A stretch of 47,273 nt of DNA from an uncultured Bacilli bacterium (GTDB lineage Bacteria; Bacillota_I; Bacilli_A; RF39; UBA660): NCBI GenBank assembly GCA_947632545.1, contig CANRPP010000008.1, positions 1 to 47,273 on the forward strand, in the 5' to 3' direction. The notes under the pieces were generated by a model. The model saw nothing but the letters and a program-made list of their open reading frames with translations, ran no database searches and was not told where the DNA came from. A program made the translations under genes and the position numbers. Within the stretch, counting starts at the first letter, position 1, and every line of letters starts with the position of its first letter. This document shows, one piece after another, positions 1 to 9,557 of this stretch.

Positions 1-119
1 ACTGATACTATTGCTACTCCTGATAATAACCCTAATATTATTACTGTTACTAACATTTCTACTAATGTAAATCCTTTTATATTTTTAGTTAATTTTTTTA
101 AATTATCACTTATCTTCAT
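1..119 (-). CDS. Type IV prepilin/pseudopilin-like protein, N-terminal fragment (runs off window start)
   Basis: Reverse-strand translation from the CAT at 117-119 gives MKISDNLKKLTKNIKGFTLVEMLVTVIILGLLSGVAIVS, the class III prepilin signal (G|FTLVE plus hydrophobic helix); not in the ORF track. Confidence 0.85.
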   Translation of the reverse strand, partial: MKISDNLKKLTKNIKGFTLVEMLVTVIILGLLSGVAIVS

Positions 120-193
120 ATTATCACCTATTATAATATTAACATATTTTCTCTTTTTTTGCTATTAATTTCACTTATTATACACATTTTTTG

Positions 194-215
194 TATAATA
201 TATGTATTAGGGAGG
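194..215 (+). promoter_or_regulatory. Putative -10 (TATAAT 194-199) and Shine-Dalgarno (GGAGG 211-215) for the response regulator
   Basis: TATAAT and GGAGG just upstream of ATG at 224; a -10 this close to the SD is atypical. Confidence 0.4.
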
Positions 216-223
216 AATTTCAA

Positions 224-892
224 ATGAAAATATTAATAGTAGATGATGAAAAAATGATACGTGAAGTAATAAAAGAATATTGTTTAGCAGAAAAATATGA
301 AATTGATGAATCATCTAATGGTAAAGAAGCTATAAATAAATTACTATATAATGATTATGATTTATTAATATTAGATATAATGATGCCCGAAATGGATGGC
401 TTTACAGTTCTTAAAAATATTCCCAAAGAAAGAAAAATTCCCACTATTATATTATCTGCTAGAGGAGATGAATATGATAAATTAAATGGATTTGATTTAG
501 GAATAGATGACTATATAACTAAACCATTCTCACCTAAAGAGTTAATAGCCAGAATTAAAGCTGTTACAAGTCGTACTATGAAAAACTTACCCACTGTTTA
601 TAAATATAAAACTTTAGAAATAAATTTTTCTGCTCATACAATTAAAATAAATAATAATCTTATAAATATAACTCCAAAAGAATTTGAAATTCTAACCTAC
701 TTAATTGAAAATAAAAATATAGCGATCTCTAGAGAACAATTATTAGAAAAACTCTGGGGATATGATTATTTTGGTGATGATAGAACAATAGATACTCATA
801 TAAAAATGCTTAGAAATAATTTAGGAATATATAGAACATTAATTAAAACAATTAGAGGAATAGGATATAAGTTTAATGATGAAGAAGAATAA
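224..892 (+). CDS. OmpR/PhoB-family response regulator (REC plus winged helix)
   Basis: MKILIVDDEKMIREV, LLILDIMMPEMDG, TKPFSPKEL and C-terminal wHTH (LLEKLWGYDYFGDDRTIDTHIKMLRNNL). Start moved from 191 to 224 because of GGAGG. Confidence 0.93.
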   Translation: MKILIVDDEKMIREVIKEYCLAEKYEIDESSNGKEAINKLLYNDYDLLILDIMMPEMDGFTVLKNIPKERKIPTIILSARGDEYDKLNGFDLGIDDYITKPFSPKELIARIKAVTSRTMKNLPTVYKYKTLEINFSAHTIKINNNLINITPKEFEILTYLIENKNIAISREQLLEKLWGYDYFGDDRTIDTHIKMLRNNLGIYRTLIKTIRGIGYKFNDEEE

Positions 893-2267
893 TTTAAATA
901 TAGAAATATGGAAATATTTAATTATATTTTCTATTTTAATTTTAGTATTCCTATGGACATTTCAAGTATTATTTTTAAATAAATATTATAGATGGGAAAA
1001 GAGAAAAGATTTATATGAAGTAGCTGATAAAATATCTAAAAGTAAAAGTATTGATAAATTAAAATATATTATAAACAATGCTGCTTATAATAAAAACATA
1101 TGTGTTGAAATAACTGATACTACATCTTCTATATATTCTAGTAAATATAAATCTACTGGTTGCCTAACTGGAGAAGAATTACAAGTAGATTATAAATCAG
1201 ATTTTATTTTAAGTAATAATAATTCTACAACATATGAAATAATTAACCCTAGATATAAAAATAAAACTTTAGTATATGCATTAAAATTAAATAATACAAA
1301 TAAAAATTTATATGCATTTGTTAATACTTCTCTAGAACCAATAGATTCTACAGTATTAATTTTAAAAAATCAATTAATATATGTTACTATTATTGTTTTA
1401 ATTTTATCTTTTGTAGTAGCTTATTTTATATCTAGACATATATCTAGACCTATTGTAAAAATTAATAAAGCTGCACGAAGTTTAGCTAATAAGGAATATA
1501 ATATTAATTTTTCACATAGTAAAATTGAAGAAATTGATGAACTTGCTACTACTTTAAATTATGCTAAAGAAGAACTTGAAAAAACTGATGAGTTAAGAAG
1601 AGATTTAATGGCAAATGTATCTCATGATTTAAAAACTCCTCTAACTATGATTAAAGCATATGCAGAGATGTCACGTGATTTATGTGGTAATGATAAACAA
1701 AAAAGAGATAAAAATATGAATATTATTATAGAAGAAGTTGATAGATTAACTATACTTGTAAATGATATTTTAACTTTATCTAAAGTTCAATCAAATATTG
1801 AGGCATTAGAATATCAAGAATTTGATTTAGTAGAATTAATTAATAATATATTAAAAAGATATAATATTTTAATAGAAAAAGAAAATTATAAATTTATATT
1901 TAAAAATAAAAAACCAATTATGATTAATGCAGATAAAATAAAGTTAGAGCAAGTTATTTATAATTTAATTAATAATGCTATTAACTATACTGGTGATGAT
2001 AAAAAAGTAACTATAAAAATAAAAAATATAGATGGAAATATCAAAGTTGAAATTATTGATACAGGTAAAGGTATTGATGATAAAGATATTCCATATATTT
2101 GGGATAAGTATTATAAGAATAAGAAAAAACATAAAAGAAATTTAATAGGAACAGGTCTTGGTCTTTCTATTGTAAAATCTATTTTAGAATTACATAACTA
2201 TGAATATGGTGTTAATTCTATAAAAGATAAAGGTACTACATTCTACTTTATAATAAAAAAGAATTAG
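876..2267 (+). CDS. Membrane sensor histidine kinase (HAMP, HisKA, HATPase_c)
   Basis: VSHDLKTPLTMIKAYAEM H-box, NLINNAINYTGDD N-box, DTGKGIDDKDIPYIWDKYYK and GTGLGLSIVKSI; overlaps the response regulator by 17 nt. Confidence 0.93.
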   Translation: MMKKNNLNIEIWKYLIIFSILILVFLWTFQVLFLNKYYRWEKRKDLYEVADKISKSKSIDKLKYIINNAAYNKNICVEITDTTSSIYSSKYKSTGCLTGEELQVDYKSDFILSNNNSTTYEIINPRYKNKTLVYALKLNNTNKNLYAFVNTSLEPIDSTVLILKNQLIYVTIIVLILSFVVAYFISRHISRPIVKINKAARSLANKEYNINFSHSKIEEIDELATTLNYAKEELEKTDELRRDLMANVSHDLKTPLTMIKAYAEMSRDLCGNDKQKRDKNMNIIIEEVDRLTILVNDILTLSKVQSNIEALEYQEFDLVELINNILKRYNILIEKENYKFIFKNKKPIMINADKIKLEQVIYNLINNAINYTGDDKKVTIKIKNIDGNIKVEIIDTGKGIDDKDIPYIWDKYYKNKKKHKRNLIGTGLGLSIVKSILELHNYEYGVNSIKDKGTTFYFIIKKN

Positions 2268-2287
2268 TACCTTTTTTATACTAATTC
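2261..2287. terminator. Shared convergent hairpin GAATTAGTA...TACTAATTC
   Basis: 9-bp perfect inverted repeat; on the minus strand followed by TTTTTT; contains the stop codons of both flanking convergent genes. Confidence 0.75.
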
Positions 2288-2550
2288 TCATCCATACTTT
2301 CTACTAGACTATCAATATATGCTTTATTTTGTGAATCTATAAATTTTGGTAATAATTTTTGGATTAGTTTTTTATCATCTACAACTATTACTGAATGATT
2401 AAGACTATTTTCATAGCAACATTTTATATTAGCATAATTATTAAAATCTACTAAGAAAAAATATGTTTTATTATCATATATAGTTTTTCCTACTACTAAA
2501 TATGAAATATCATCACTTAAAGTTATTTTATCATTAACATCAATATCCAT
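2281..2550 (-). CDS. Small acidic hypothetical protein (DUF1292/YrzB-like pattern)
   Basis: 89-aa ORF; DKITLSDDISYLVVGKTIYDNKTYFFLVDF resembles the DUF1292 core; family assignment tentative. Confidence 0.5.
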   Translation of the reverse strand: MDIDVNDKITLSDDISYLVVGKTIYDNKTYFFLVDFNNYANIKCCYENSLNHSVIVVDDKKLIQKLLPKFIDSQNKAYIDSLVESMDEN

Positions 2551-2552
2551 AA

Positions 2553-2969
2553 TTAATAATTTCTAGTATTACTAGTTTGACTGCTACTAGCAAAACCCCT
2601 CCTATTTCTATATCTAACTGAATTATATAATTTTTTAGCTTTCTTTATAACTTTTGGTTGTTTATGATACATTTTATATTCATTATAAGTTATTTTAGAT
2701 TTTTCTTTATAAATTTGTTCTTTTAGTTCATCTACTTTATCTCTTGAATAGTTATATGCAGTCTTTTTAAATATTGCTACATAAGCCCATATAGCAATTG
2801 TTCCTCCTAAACTAACTGGTGCCAAAACTGCACCTGCCCATATTGCAAATGCACATGTAGCAACAGAAAAACATTTAAATCCTTTCATTGCCTTTTTATC
2901 AAAAGATAATTTTTCAATTTTCTTTACAGTTAATTCTTTATCATTCATATTATTATTCATATATAACAT
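2553..2969 (-). CDS. Hypothetical protein with hydrophobic segments
   Basis: 138-aa ORF with a hydrophobic stretch (CFSVATCAFAIWAGAVLAPVSLGGTIAIWAYVAIF); consensus promoter upstream. Confidence 0.6.
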   Translation of the reverse strand: MLYMNNNMNDKELTVKKIEKLSFDKKAMKGFKCFSVATCAFAIWAGAVLAPVSLGGTIAIWAYVAIFKKTAYNYSRDKVDELKEQIYKEKSKITYNEYKMYHKQPKVIKKAKKLYNSVRYRNRRGFASSSQTSNTRNY

Positions 2970-2987
2970 CCCCCTAAAATCGTATAA

Positions 2988-3016
2988 ATTCTACCATAAA
3001 TTTAGAAATTTGTCAA
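2988..3016 (-). promoter_or_regulatory. Sigma70/A-type promoter: TTGACA-17-TAGAAT
   Basis: Minus strand TTGACA (TGTCAA 3011-3016), 17-nt spacer, TAGAAT (ATTCTA 2988-2993). Confidence 0.7.
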
Positions 3017-4678
3017 TCAAGTTATCAATACATAATAATTTTCTATCTTCTTACATTTATAAATATAATTACTATTTTTAATTCTATCTATTAACCATTG
3101 ACTTCTTAATATATATATTTGATTAGTATCTATATCTTTAACATTAAAATCATAAATTTTATCATCTATAAAATACCTATCATTATCACTAATATTATAA
3201 GGAATAACATCATTTTCATATGGATTTAATTTATAGTGAAGCGCTAAATATATATATTCTGCCTTATTTTTATCAATTAATTCAAGATGTATATATTTTC
3301 TATTAGAATAATTATTGTCTATATATTTTAATGCTAAAGAATAATCACAACTAGAAAACCAACTATTATTATCATAATTATAATTATAAAATAAATAATT
3401 TAAGAATGATATAAAACTAGTTATATATAAAATCATAATAATATAAAATATACTATAATTATTTTTAATAATTTTAATAATACCTAAAGAGCATAAATAA
3501 ACTAATGGTATAAATATAGCATTACTTTTATTTATATTAGGATTTTCTATTATTAACATACATATTATAACTGCAATTAACCATGAAAATATATAAAATT
3601 TAATATCAAACTTTTTTAATTTTATAATATAATATAGATCTTTAATTAAATATATAAATCCAATAATAACAAATGGTATAGAAAAATAATATAACGTACC
3701 ATATTTTATACATGAACTCATATATAATAAAACTTCTTCTTTATCATATGTTAATAATGATTTAAATATATATAAATTATTTACTATATTTTTTAATGAA
3801 ATTTCATTACTTCTAAAAGGATATAATTTTGGAATAGATACTATTCCATTTATTTCATTTATAACTCCTGTATTTACTAAATATAATAAAATATAAGGTA
3901 TTATAAATATAAAAATTGGTATAAGAAAAACTATTACATTTTTTATATTTATTTTTTTTATATATAAAGAATATATAATAAATAAAAATATTGTAATTGA
4001 ACATATAATTAATGATAATATATATGTATAAAATGTTAAACCAAAACATATTCCACTTAATAATAGCATTAAATTTTTATGTTTACTATCTAAACTATAT
4101 ATAAATAAACAAATAGATATAGCCATAAAATGTAATAATAAATTACAATCTAAACCAAATCTTGAATTAATAATAAAATAAGGAGATATAGCAAGTAATA
4201 ACAAAAATATAAATCTATGTATTTTGTTATCAAATTTTTTAGATAAAAAATAACATGCTATAAATGAAAAGATTCTAAATAAAACCATAGGTAATCTAAT
4301 AGTGATAATATTTAGATCAAATAACTTAATAAATAATGAAACTAAATATGCTAACATTATACTTTGTCCTGACGAAAAATTTCTTAAATATAATGGGAAT
4401 CTAGTAGTCCATCTATCAACACCATATTTTGATAAACAATATGCATCATATCCCATACCTGCTTCATCAATATTAATTAAACTTGGTATATCTCCTAATT
4501 TATATATGGAAGTAAAAATAACAATAATAAATAAAACTATATAAATATATTTACTTTCAAATAGATTAATTATTTTATTATGTTTATTAACTTTATTTGT
4601 ATTTATAAAACTATAAATACAAATAATAATAGCTATTATTATAAAAATAATTTGTAACTTCATACACTCCTCCATCAA
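3017..4678 (-). CDS. Multi-spanning membrane protein, glycosyltransferase family 39/ArnT-like
   Basis: Many TM segments; NIDEAGMGYDAYCLSKYGVDRWTTRFPLYLRNF early acidic loop typical of GT-C glycosyltransferases. Alternative SD-supported start at 4663 (GGAGGAGTGT ATG). Confidence 0.65.
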   Translation of the reverse strand: MMEECMKLQIIFIIIAIIICIYSFINTNKVNKHNKIINLFESKYIYIVLFIIVIFTSIYKLGDIPSLINIDEAGMGYDAYCLSKYGVDRWTTRFPLYLRNFSSGQSIMLAYLVSLFIKLFDLNIITIRLPMVLFRIFSFIACYFLSKKFDNKIHRFIFLLLLAISPYFIINSRFGLDCNLLLHFMAISICLFIYSLDSKHKNLMLLLSGICFGLTFYTYILSLIICSITIFLFIIYSLYIKKINIKNVIVFLIPIFIFIIPYILLYLVNTGVINEINGIVSIPKLYPFRSNEISLKNIVNNLYIFKSLLTYDKEEVLLYMSSCIKYGTLYYFSIPFVIIGFIYLIKDLYYIIKLKKFDIKFYIFSWLIAVIICMLIIENPNINKSNAIFIPLVYLCSLGIIKIIKNNYSIFYIIMILYITSFISFLNYLFYNYNYDNNSWFSSCDYSLALKYIDNNYSNRKYIHLELIDKNKAEYIYLALHYKLNPYENDVIPYNISDNDRYFIDDKIYDFNVKDIDTNQIYILRSQWLIDRIKNSNYIYKCKKIENYYVLIT

Positions 4679-6705
4679 TTGTATACATATAGTTCATGTT
4701 GTGCTCTAGTACAGGCAACATATAATAGATTCTTTTCATTTTTTCTATAACTATTTTCTCGATTATTATAAGCTATTACAGCATCAAATTCTAATCCTTT
4801 AGAAAGATATGCTGGTATAATTATTAATTCTTTAAAAAACTCTTTTGTTTTTTCTTCTACTAATGATATTTTTATATTATCTTTTAATAAATCATATATT
4901 TTATATGCTTCTTTATAATCTTTAGTTATAATAGCAATACTTTTATATTTAGTTTGAAGTGTATTTATATCATTTAATAAACTTTCACGTAAATTAATAT
5001 TACCTTTTATAAAGATAACTGGTTTATTAGCAGTTTTTCTTATAGCATTAACATGATTTAAATTAAGAATTTTATTAGTATAATCAATAATTTCAGGTGA
5101 AGATCGATATGTTTTTAATAATTCTAAATATTTAGTATCACCATTAAATATATTTTCTAATTCTTTAAGTGATTTATATCTATAATATGGATTTATATTT
5201 TGATTTATATCACCAAGTATTGTAAAATCTGCTTTTCTAAATATTTTTGATATTATAATATATTGAAGTTTATTATAATCTTGTGCTTCATCAATAACAA
5301 CTTGTCTTATATTACCTTCGTATCTAAAACCTTCTAAATTACCCTTTATATATGCAAAAAGTAGCGAATCTTCATAATTAATTATATCTTTATTTATAAA
5401 ACTATTTATTTCAGTATCAGTTAGTGTAACTCTAGCATATTTACTTTTAAAAAATTCTTTATAGATAGTTTTATAATCTTTATAGAAATTAGAAACATCT
5501 TTTATCATTTTTAAGAAAGTAGGTTTTTTCTTTAAGCTTCCTTTATAAAATGTCTCACTTAATTTAGAAGCCATTTCATCTACTCTTTCAAATAATGGTA
5601 ATCTATTATATTTATATGTTAACATTTCATTTAATTCTTCCATAGTCATTAAATGATTTTTAGATTCTAATATATCATCTTCTATTTTAGCATTTGCAAT
5701 ATAATCTTCTAAAAAATTATCTAAATCATTAATAACAGCATCACTTTGTTTATATGTAATTAAACTTTTATCTACATCACTATAAGAATAATATCTTGCG
5801 ATAAAATCTGTATATGTTTCTACTTTTTTATATTCATTTATAAAATATGATATATAATCATCAAATGTAGTCTGTAAAGTATTATCTTCACCTAATTCTG
5901 GTAAAACATTTGAAATATATTCTGTAAATATATTATTAGGAGAAAATATTAATATATTATTACTTGTTAAGTTTTTTATTTGATATAGTAAAAAGGCAAT
6001 TCGATGAAGTGCAACACTTGTTTTACCACTTCCAGCTATTCCTTGTACAATTAAATTTTTATCTTCTAAATTTCTAATTACTAAATTTTGCTCTTGCTGA
6101 ATTGTATTAACTATATTTTTCATTTTTTCATCAGATTCTTGGGCTAAAACGTCTTGTAAAACTGTATCATCTATATTTAGAGAATTATCAAATACACTTA
6201 TTAATTTATTATTTTCTATTTTATATTGTCTTTTTCTAAGTAGATTACCATTAATTATACCTATTGGAGCTTTATAACTACATGGACCAGTTTCATAATC
6301 ATAAAAAAGACTACATATAGGACTTCTCCAATCATATAAAATATTATTTGACTGTTTATCTTTTAAATAAGTTAATGAAATATAAATATTAAAAATTTCA
6401 CCATCAGTATCTTCAAAAACTATTGATGCAAAATAAGGATTATTTTTAATACGTAAAAGTCTTTTTAAATATATTTCTTCTTTATATATCCTATTTGCTT
6501 CCTCCTCAGTAAATGATTTAGCCTGTATTATATCACCACTATCAAAAGAAGCAGAATCACTCCATACTAATTTTTTAAATTCAACTAATTCTTCAGTAGA
6601 AATATGCACTTTTTCTTTTAAATTATCAATATGTTCATTAAGTAATTTAGATACTTTTTTTAATATTTTCTTTTCCTTTTCTATTTCTTTATCACTAATA
6701 GCCAT
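4675..6705 (-). CDS. helD: UvrD/Rep-family ATPase of the HelD (RNA-polymerase-recycling helicase) type
   Basis: Walker A GIAGSGKTSVALHRIAFLLY, VIDEAQDYNKLQYIII, LLYVACTRAQHELYVY and the HelD-like N-terminus (EKEKKILKKVSKLLNEHIDNLKEK). Confidence 0.82.
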   Translation of the reverse strand: MAISDKEIEKEKKILKKVSKLLNEHIDNLKEKVHISTEELVEFKKLVWSDSASFDSGDIIQAKSFTEEEANRIYKEEIYLKRLLRIKNNPYFASIVFEDTDGEIFNIYISLTYLKDKQSNNILYDWRSPICSLFYDYETGPCSYKAPIGIINGNLLRKRQYKIENNKLISVFDNSLNIDDTVLQDVLAQESDEKMKNIVNTIQQEQNLVIRNLEDKNLIVQGIAGSGKTSVALHRIAFLLYQIKNLTSNNILIFSPNNIFTEYISNVLPELGEDNTLQTTFDDYISYFINEYKKVETYTDFIARYYSYSDVDKSLITYKQSDAVINDLDNFLEDYIANAKIEDDILESKNHLMTMEELNEMLTYKYNRLPLFERVDEMASKLSETFYKGSLKKKPTFLKMIKDVSNFYKDYKTIYKEFFKSKYARVTLTDTEINSFINKDIINYEDSLLFAYIKGNLEGFRYEGNIRQVVIDEAQDYNKLQYIIISKIFRKADFTILGDINQNINPYYRYKSLKELENIFNGDTKYLELLKTYRSSPEIIDYTNKILNLNHVNAIRKTANKPVIFIKGNINLRESLLNDINTLQTKYKSIAIITKDYKEAYKIYDLLKDNIKISLVEEKTKEFFKELIIIPAYLSKGLEFDAVIAYNNRENSYRKNEKNLLYVACTRAQHELYVYN

Positions 6706-6861
6706 ATTATTCTCCTTGTATCATACTCTACTATAAGATACCATATTTTTTTAAAGCTTTCAATTTACTTTACATTATTTTGATATAAAAGTATAATTTT
6801 ACTTTATTTATAATAAATTTTATAAATTTAATATATAAATATCTTAATAAATTTTTTTATT

Positions 6862-7278
6862 ATGATTTATATTCCAAATTTATATGAAGTAATGTATAAT
6901 AATGGTATAGAGAGCTTAAGTGATTTAGAAAAATGTATACTTGCGATGGTTGATGAGGATATTGAGTTTTCTAAAAAATTAGTTAGGGGTGACGATATTA
7001 TGGGAGAATTTGTTAAAGATGTAAAAGACGCTAGTAACAACAGTAGATTTATGGAAGCATATACACTTGAATTCCGTGCTGAAGAACGTGGTAAACTTAA
7101 GGGAATAGAAGAAGGTTTTGAAGAAGGCATGGAAAAAGGACTTCAAGAAGGATTTAAGAATGGTATTTCTCAAAGTAAAAGAGAAATGGCCAAGAAAATG
7201 TTAAAAGATAATTTATCTATAGAAATGATAGAAAAATATACCGAATTATCAAAAGAAGAAATAAAAGAGATTATTTAA
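6862..7278 (+). pseudogene. C-terminal part of an Rpn-family (PD-(D/E)XK recombination-promoting nuclease/YhgA-like) protein, or stand-alone RpnS-like small protein
   Basis: Charged C-terminus EERGKLKGIEEGFEEGMEKGLQEGFKNGI...KREMAKKMLKDNLSIEMIEKYTELSKEEIKEII is typical of Rpn C-termini; nuclease domain absent; no SD at 6862 but AGGGGTG before in-frame ATG 7000. Confidence 0.7.
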
Positions 7279-7288
7279 TCTCTTTTAT
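7261..7288. terminator. Bidirectional terminator-like hairpin
   Basis: ATAAAAGAGATTA-TT-TAATCTCTTTTAT, 13-bp perfect inverted repeat between convergent genes. Confidence 0.75.
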
Positions 7289-7318
7289 TATGAAAAATAT
7301 AAGTTCATACATTATAAA

Positions 7319-8704
7319 TTACTTATTATATTCATTTATTAATGATATAAATTCATTTTGTAACTGTTCTAATCTTTCTTTAGTATCAGCTTCAAATCTA
7401 GCAGTTATATTAGGTCCAGTATTTGATGCTCTAACTAAAGCAAAACCATCTTGAAAAATTACTTTTACTCCATCAATATCTAAATATTTATATTTTTTAG
7501 ATGTAGCATATTCTCCAATTTTTTCTATAATAGAAAATTTTTTATCATCACTCGATGCAAATTTTAATTCCTCTGTTGAATAATATTCATTAATACCTGT
7601 TAGTAATTCATCAACTGTTTTATCAGTATTTGAAAGTATTTCTAGCATTCTAAGACCAGCATATAAACCACTATCAAAACCAGGCCATCTATCTCTAAAA
7701 TAAACATGACCAGAAAGTTCTCCACCAAATGGTAAATCTAAATCTCGTACTGCTTTTTTTGTATATGAATTACCTGTACGATAAGTAATACATTTACCTC
7801 CTAGTTTTTCTATTTCATCAGAAAGTGATTTACTACATTTTACATCTGCTAAAAACTCTTTTTTTGATACTTTATTAATTATATCTCTAACTACAATAAT
7901 CATAAATTTATCAGTTGGAATAAATTTTCCTGTATTAGAAATCATTCCCATTCTATCACCATCACCATCAAATGATAAACCAATATCGGCATTAACTTCT
8001 AATACTTTCTTCTTTAATTGATCTAAATTAGCCTCAACACAAGGATCAGGATGATGATTTGGAAAAGTACCATCTGAAGTATCATTTATTGTAATAATAT
8101 CAAGAGGAAACATACTATATAATTTATTCATTATTATACTAGTTGTACCATTACCAGGATCTAATACTACTTTTATTTTTCTATTTCCAAACTTTAAATT
8201 ATTTTTAAATAATTCAATATAGTCAGGTTCTATATTATATGAAGTAATAGAACCTTCTCCTTTTAAGAATTCACCCTTTAAAATATATGCCAAAAAGTCT
8301 TGAATTTCTTGTCCTTTACAATTTCCTGATTCATCAAAAGCGAATTTAAAGCCATTATCATCTTTAGGATTATGTGATGCAGTAACCATAACACCACTAT
8401 ATATTTTTAACTTAATACAAGCATAATAATACATTGGTGTTGTACAAAGTCCTAAACTTATAATATCAATACCTGTAGATTTAATACCTTCTATTAAAGC
8501 ATTATACAATTCATCACTAGATATTCTATTATCATGACCAACAACACAATTTTGTTTACCTATACTTCTAATATAACTACCAAAACCTAAACCTATTGTA
8601 TAGGCAGTATCACTATCTATTTGACTAGGATAAATTCCTCTAATATCATATCCTCTAAAAATATTTCTATCTATATCTTTTTTATATTGCATGCTATCCT
8701 CCAT
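7319..8704 (-). CDS. Phosphomannomutase/phosphoglucomutase (alpha-D-phosphohexomutase family)
   Basis: NIFRGYDIRGIYP, catalytic TASHNPKDDNGFK, metal-binding DGDGDRMG, GELSGH sugar-binding loop; start may be the internal M at 8692. Confidence 0.92.
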   Translation of the reverse strand: MEDSMQYKKDIDRNIFRGYDIRGIYPSQIDSDTAYTIGLGFGSYIRSIGKQNCVVGHDNRISSDELYNALIEGIKSTGIDIISLGLCTTPMYYYACIKLKIYSGVMVTASHNPKDDNGFKFAFDESGNCKGQEIQDFLAYILKGEFLKGEGSITSYNIEPDYIELFKNNLKFGNRKIKVVLDPGNGTTSIIMNKLYSMFPLDIITINDTSDGTFPNHHPDPCVEANLDQLKKKVLEVNADIGLSFDGDGDRMGMISNTGKFIPTDKFMIIVVRDIINKVSKKEFLADVKCSKSLSDEIEKLGGKCITYRTGNSYTKKAVRDLDLPFGGELSGHVYFRDRWPGFDSGLYAGLRMLEILSNTDKTVDELLTGINEYYSTEELKFASSDDKKFSIIEKIGEYATSKKYKYLDIDGVKVIFQDGFALVRASNTGPNITARFEADTKERLEQLQNEFISLINEYNK

Positions 8705-8711
8705 ATATTAT

Positions 8712-9455
8712 TTATTTGTTACCTCTATTTTTTAATAACTTATGATTTTCTTTTAATTTTCTTCTAATATCATTATTAAACTTTTTGAAGCTTACTATTT
8801 TTTTCATATTTCTACCACCTATACTTGGAAAAGCATTTAATAAACGACTAGTAAGTAGTGAACTTTTTCTAATTTTTTCTTTAACAAGTGATTTTATTTC
8901 TTCAGTAGCATCATGATCTGAATATCTATCAGATGATATTTTTATATCATGTAAAGTTTTAATTGATAGATATAAATCTGTAATAAATATAAATATTAAA
9001 ATAATTCCTATAATAATTATCATACTATATGATAATTTATCAATTAATGGATATATTATAGGATTTATAATATGAATTAAAAATACTCCACCTACTCCAA
9101 ATAAACACGAATTAAGTAAACAAATTCTTCCTTCAAAATTAAATTTCATATTAGAATAATCCCACCAACGAACTTTATATATTTTTTCTAATATATAACT
9201 AGTAACAAATTCTATAATTGAGCAAAGTACAACAGACATTATAAATAACGCTACTACATCATTATTGTATTTTTCTAAAAAGAAATTCATTAAAATACAA
9301 CATACTCCATAAATTGGTAGATATGGGCCTATAAAAAAACCTCTATTTAATATTATTTTTCTAGATTCAATACTACAATATATAAGTTCAGTTAAATATC
9401 CAATCATAGAATAAATTATAAATAAAATAAATAATCTACAAAAACTATACAACAT
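8712..9455 (-). CDS. Putative ABC-transporter type IV/CmpB-like membrane protein (PF06541-like)
   Basis: FIIYSMIGYLTELIYCSIESRKIILNRGFFIGPYLPIYGVCCIL ... EFVTSYILEKIYKVRWWDYSNMKFNFEGRICLLNS. Confidence 0.8.
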   Translation of the reverse strand: MLYSFCRLFILFIIYSMIGYLTELIYCSIESRKIILNRGFFIGPYLPIYGVCCILMNFFLEKYNNDVVALFIMSVVLCSIIEFVTSYILEKIYKVRWWDYSNMKFNFEGRICLLNSCLFGVGGVFLIHIINPIIYPLIDKLSYSMIIIIGIILIFIFITDLYLSIKTLHDIKISSDRYSDHDATEEIKSLVKEKIRKSSLLTSRLLNAFPSIGGRNMKKIVSFKKFNNDIRRKLKENHKLLKNRGNK

Positions 9456-9526
9456 ACTATTCTTACCTCACAATTAAAGTATATCACAAATAAAATATTA
9501 ATTCTATATATATTTAAATCAAAAAA

Positions 9527-9548
9527 GTTCTCAAAATACATTGAGAAC
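9527..9548 (-). terminator. Rho-independent terminator of the TMEM43-like gene
   Basis: GTTCTCAA...TTGAGAAC inverted repeat followed on the minus strand by TTTTTT. Confidence 0.85.
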
Positions 9549-9557
9549 TCCCTTTAA

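Noticed and set aside
3855-4049. 64-aa minus-strand ORF
   Set aside because: Lies wholly inside the GT39-like membrane gene in another frame; low-complexity I/Y/F translation
4302-4544. 80-aa plus-strand ORF
   Set aside because: Antisense to the GT39-like gene; no motif
6720-6861. Possible 5' half of an Rpn gene upstream of the fragment
   Set aside because: Region has in-frame stops and no PD-(D/E)XK-like coding; nothing recoverable
6867-7173. Minus-strand ORFs (87 and 64 aa) antisense to the Rpn fragment
   Set aside because: The plus frame has clear Rpn C-terminal character; the antisense translations are Ser/Phe-rich shadows
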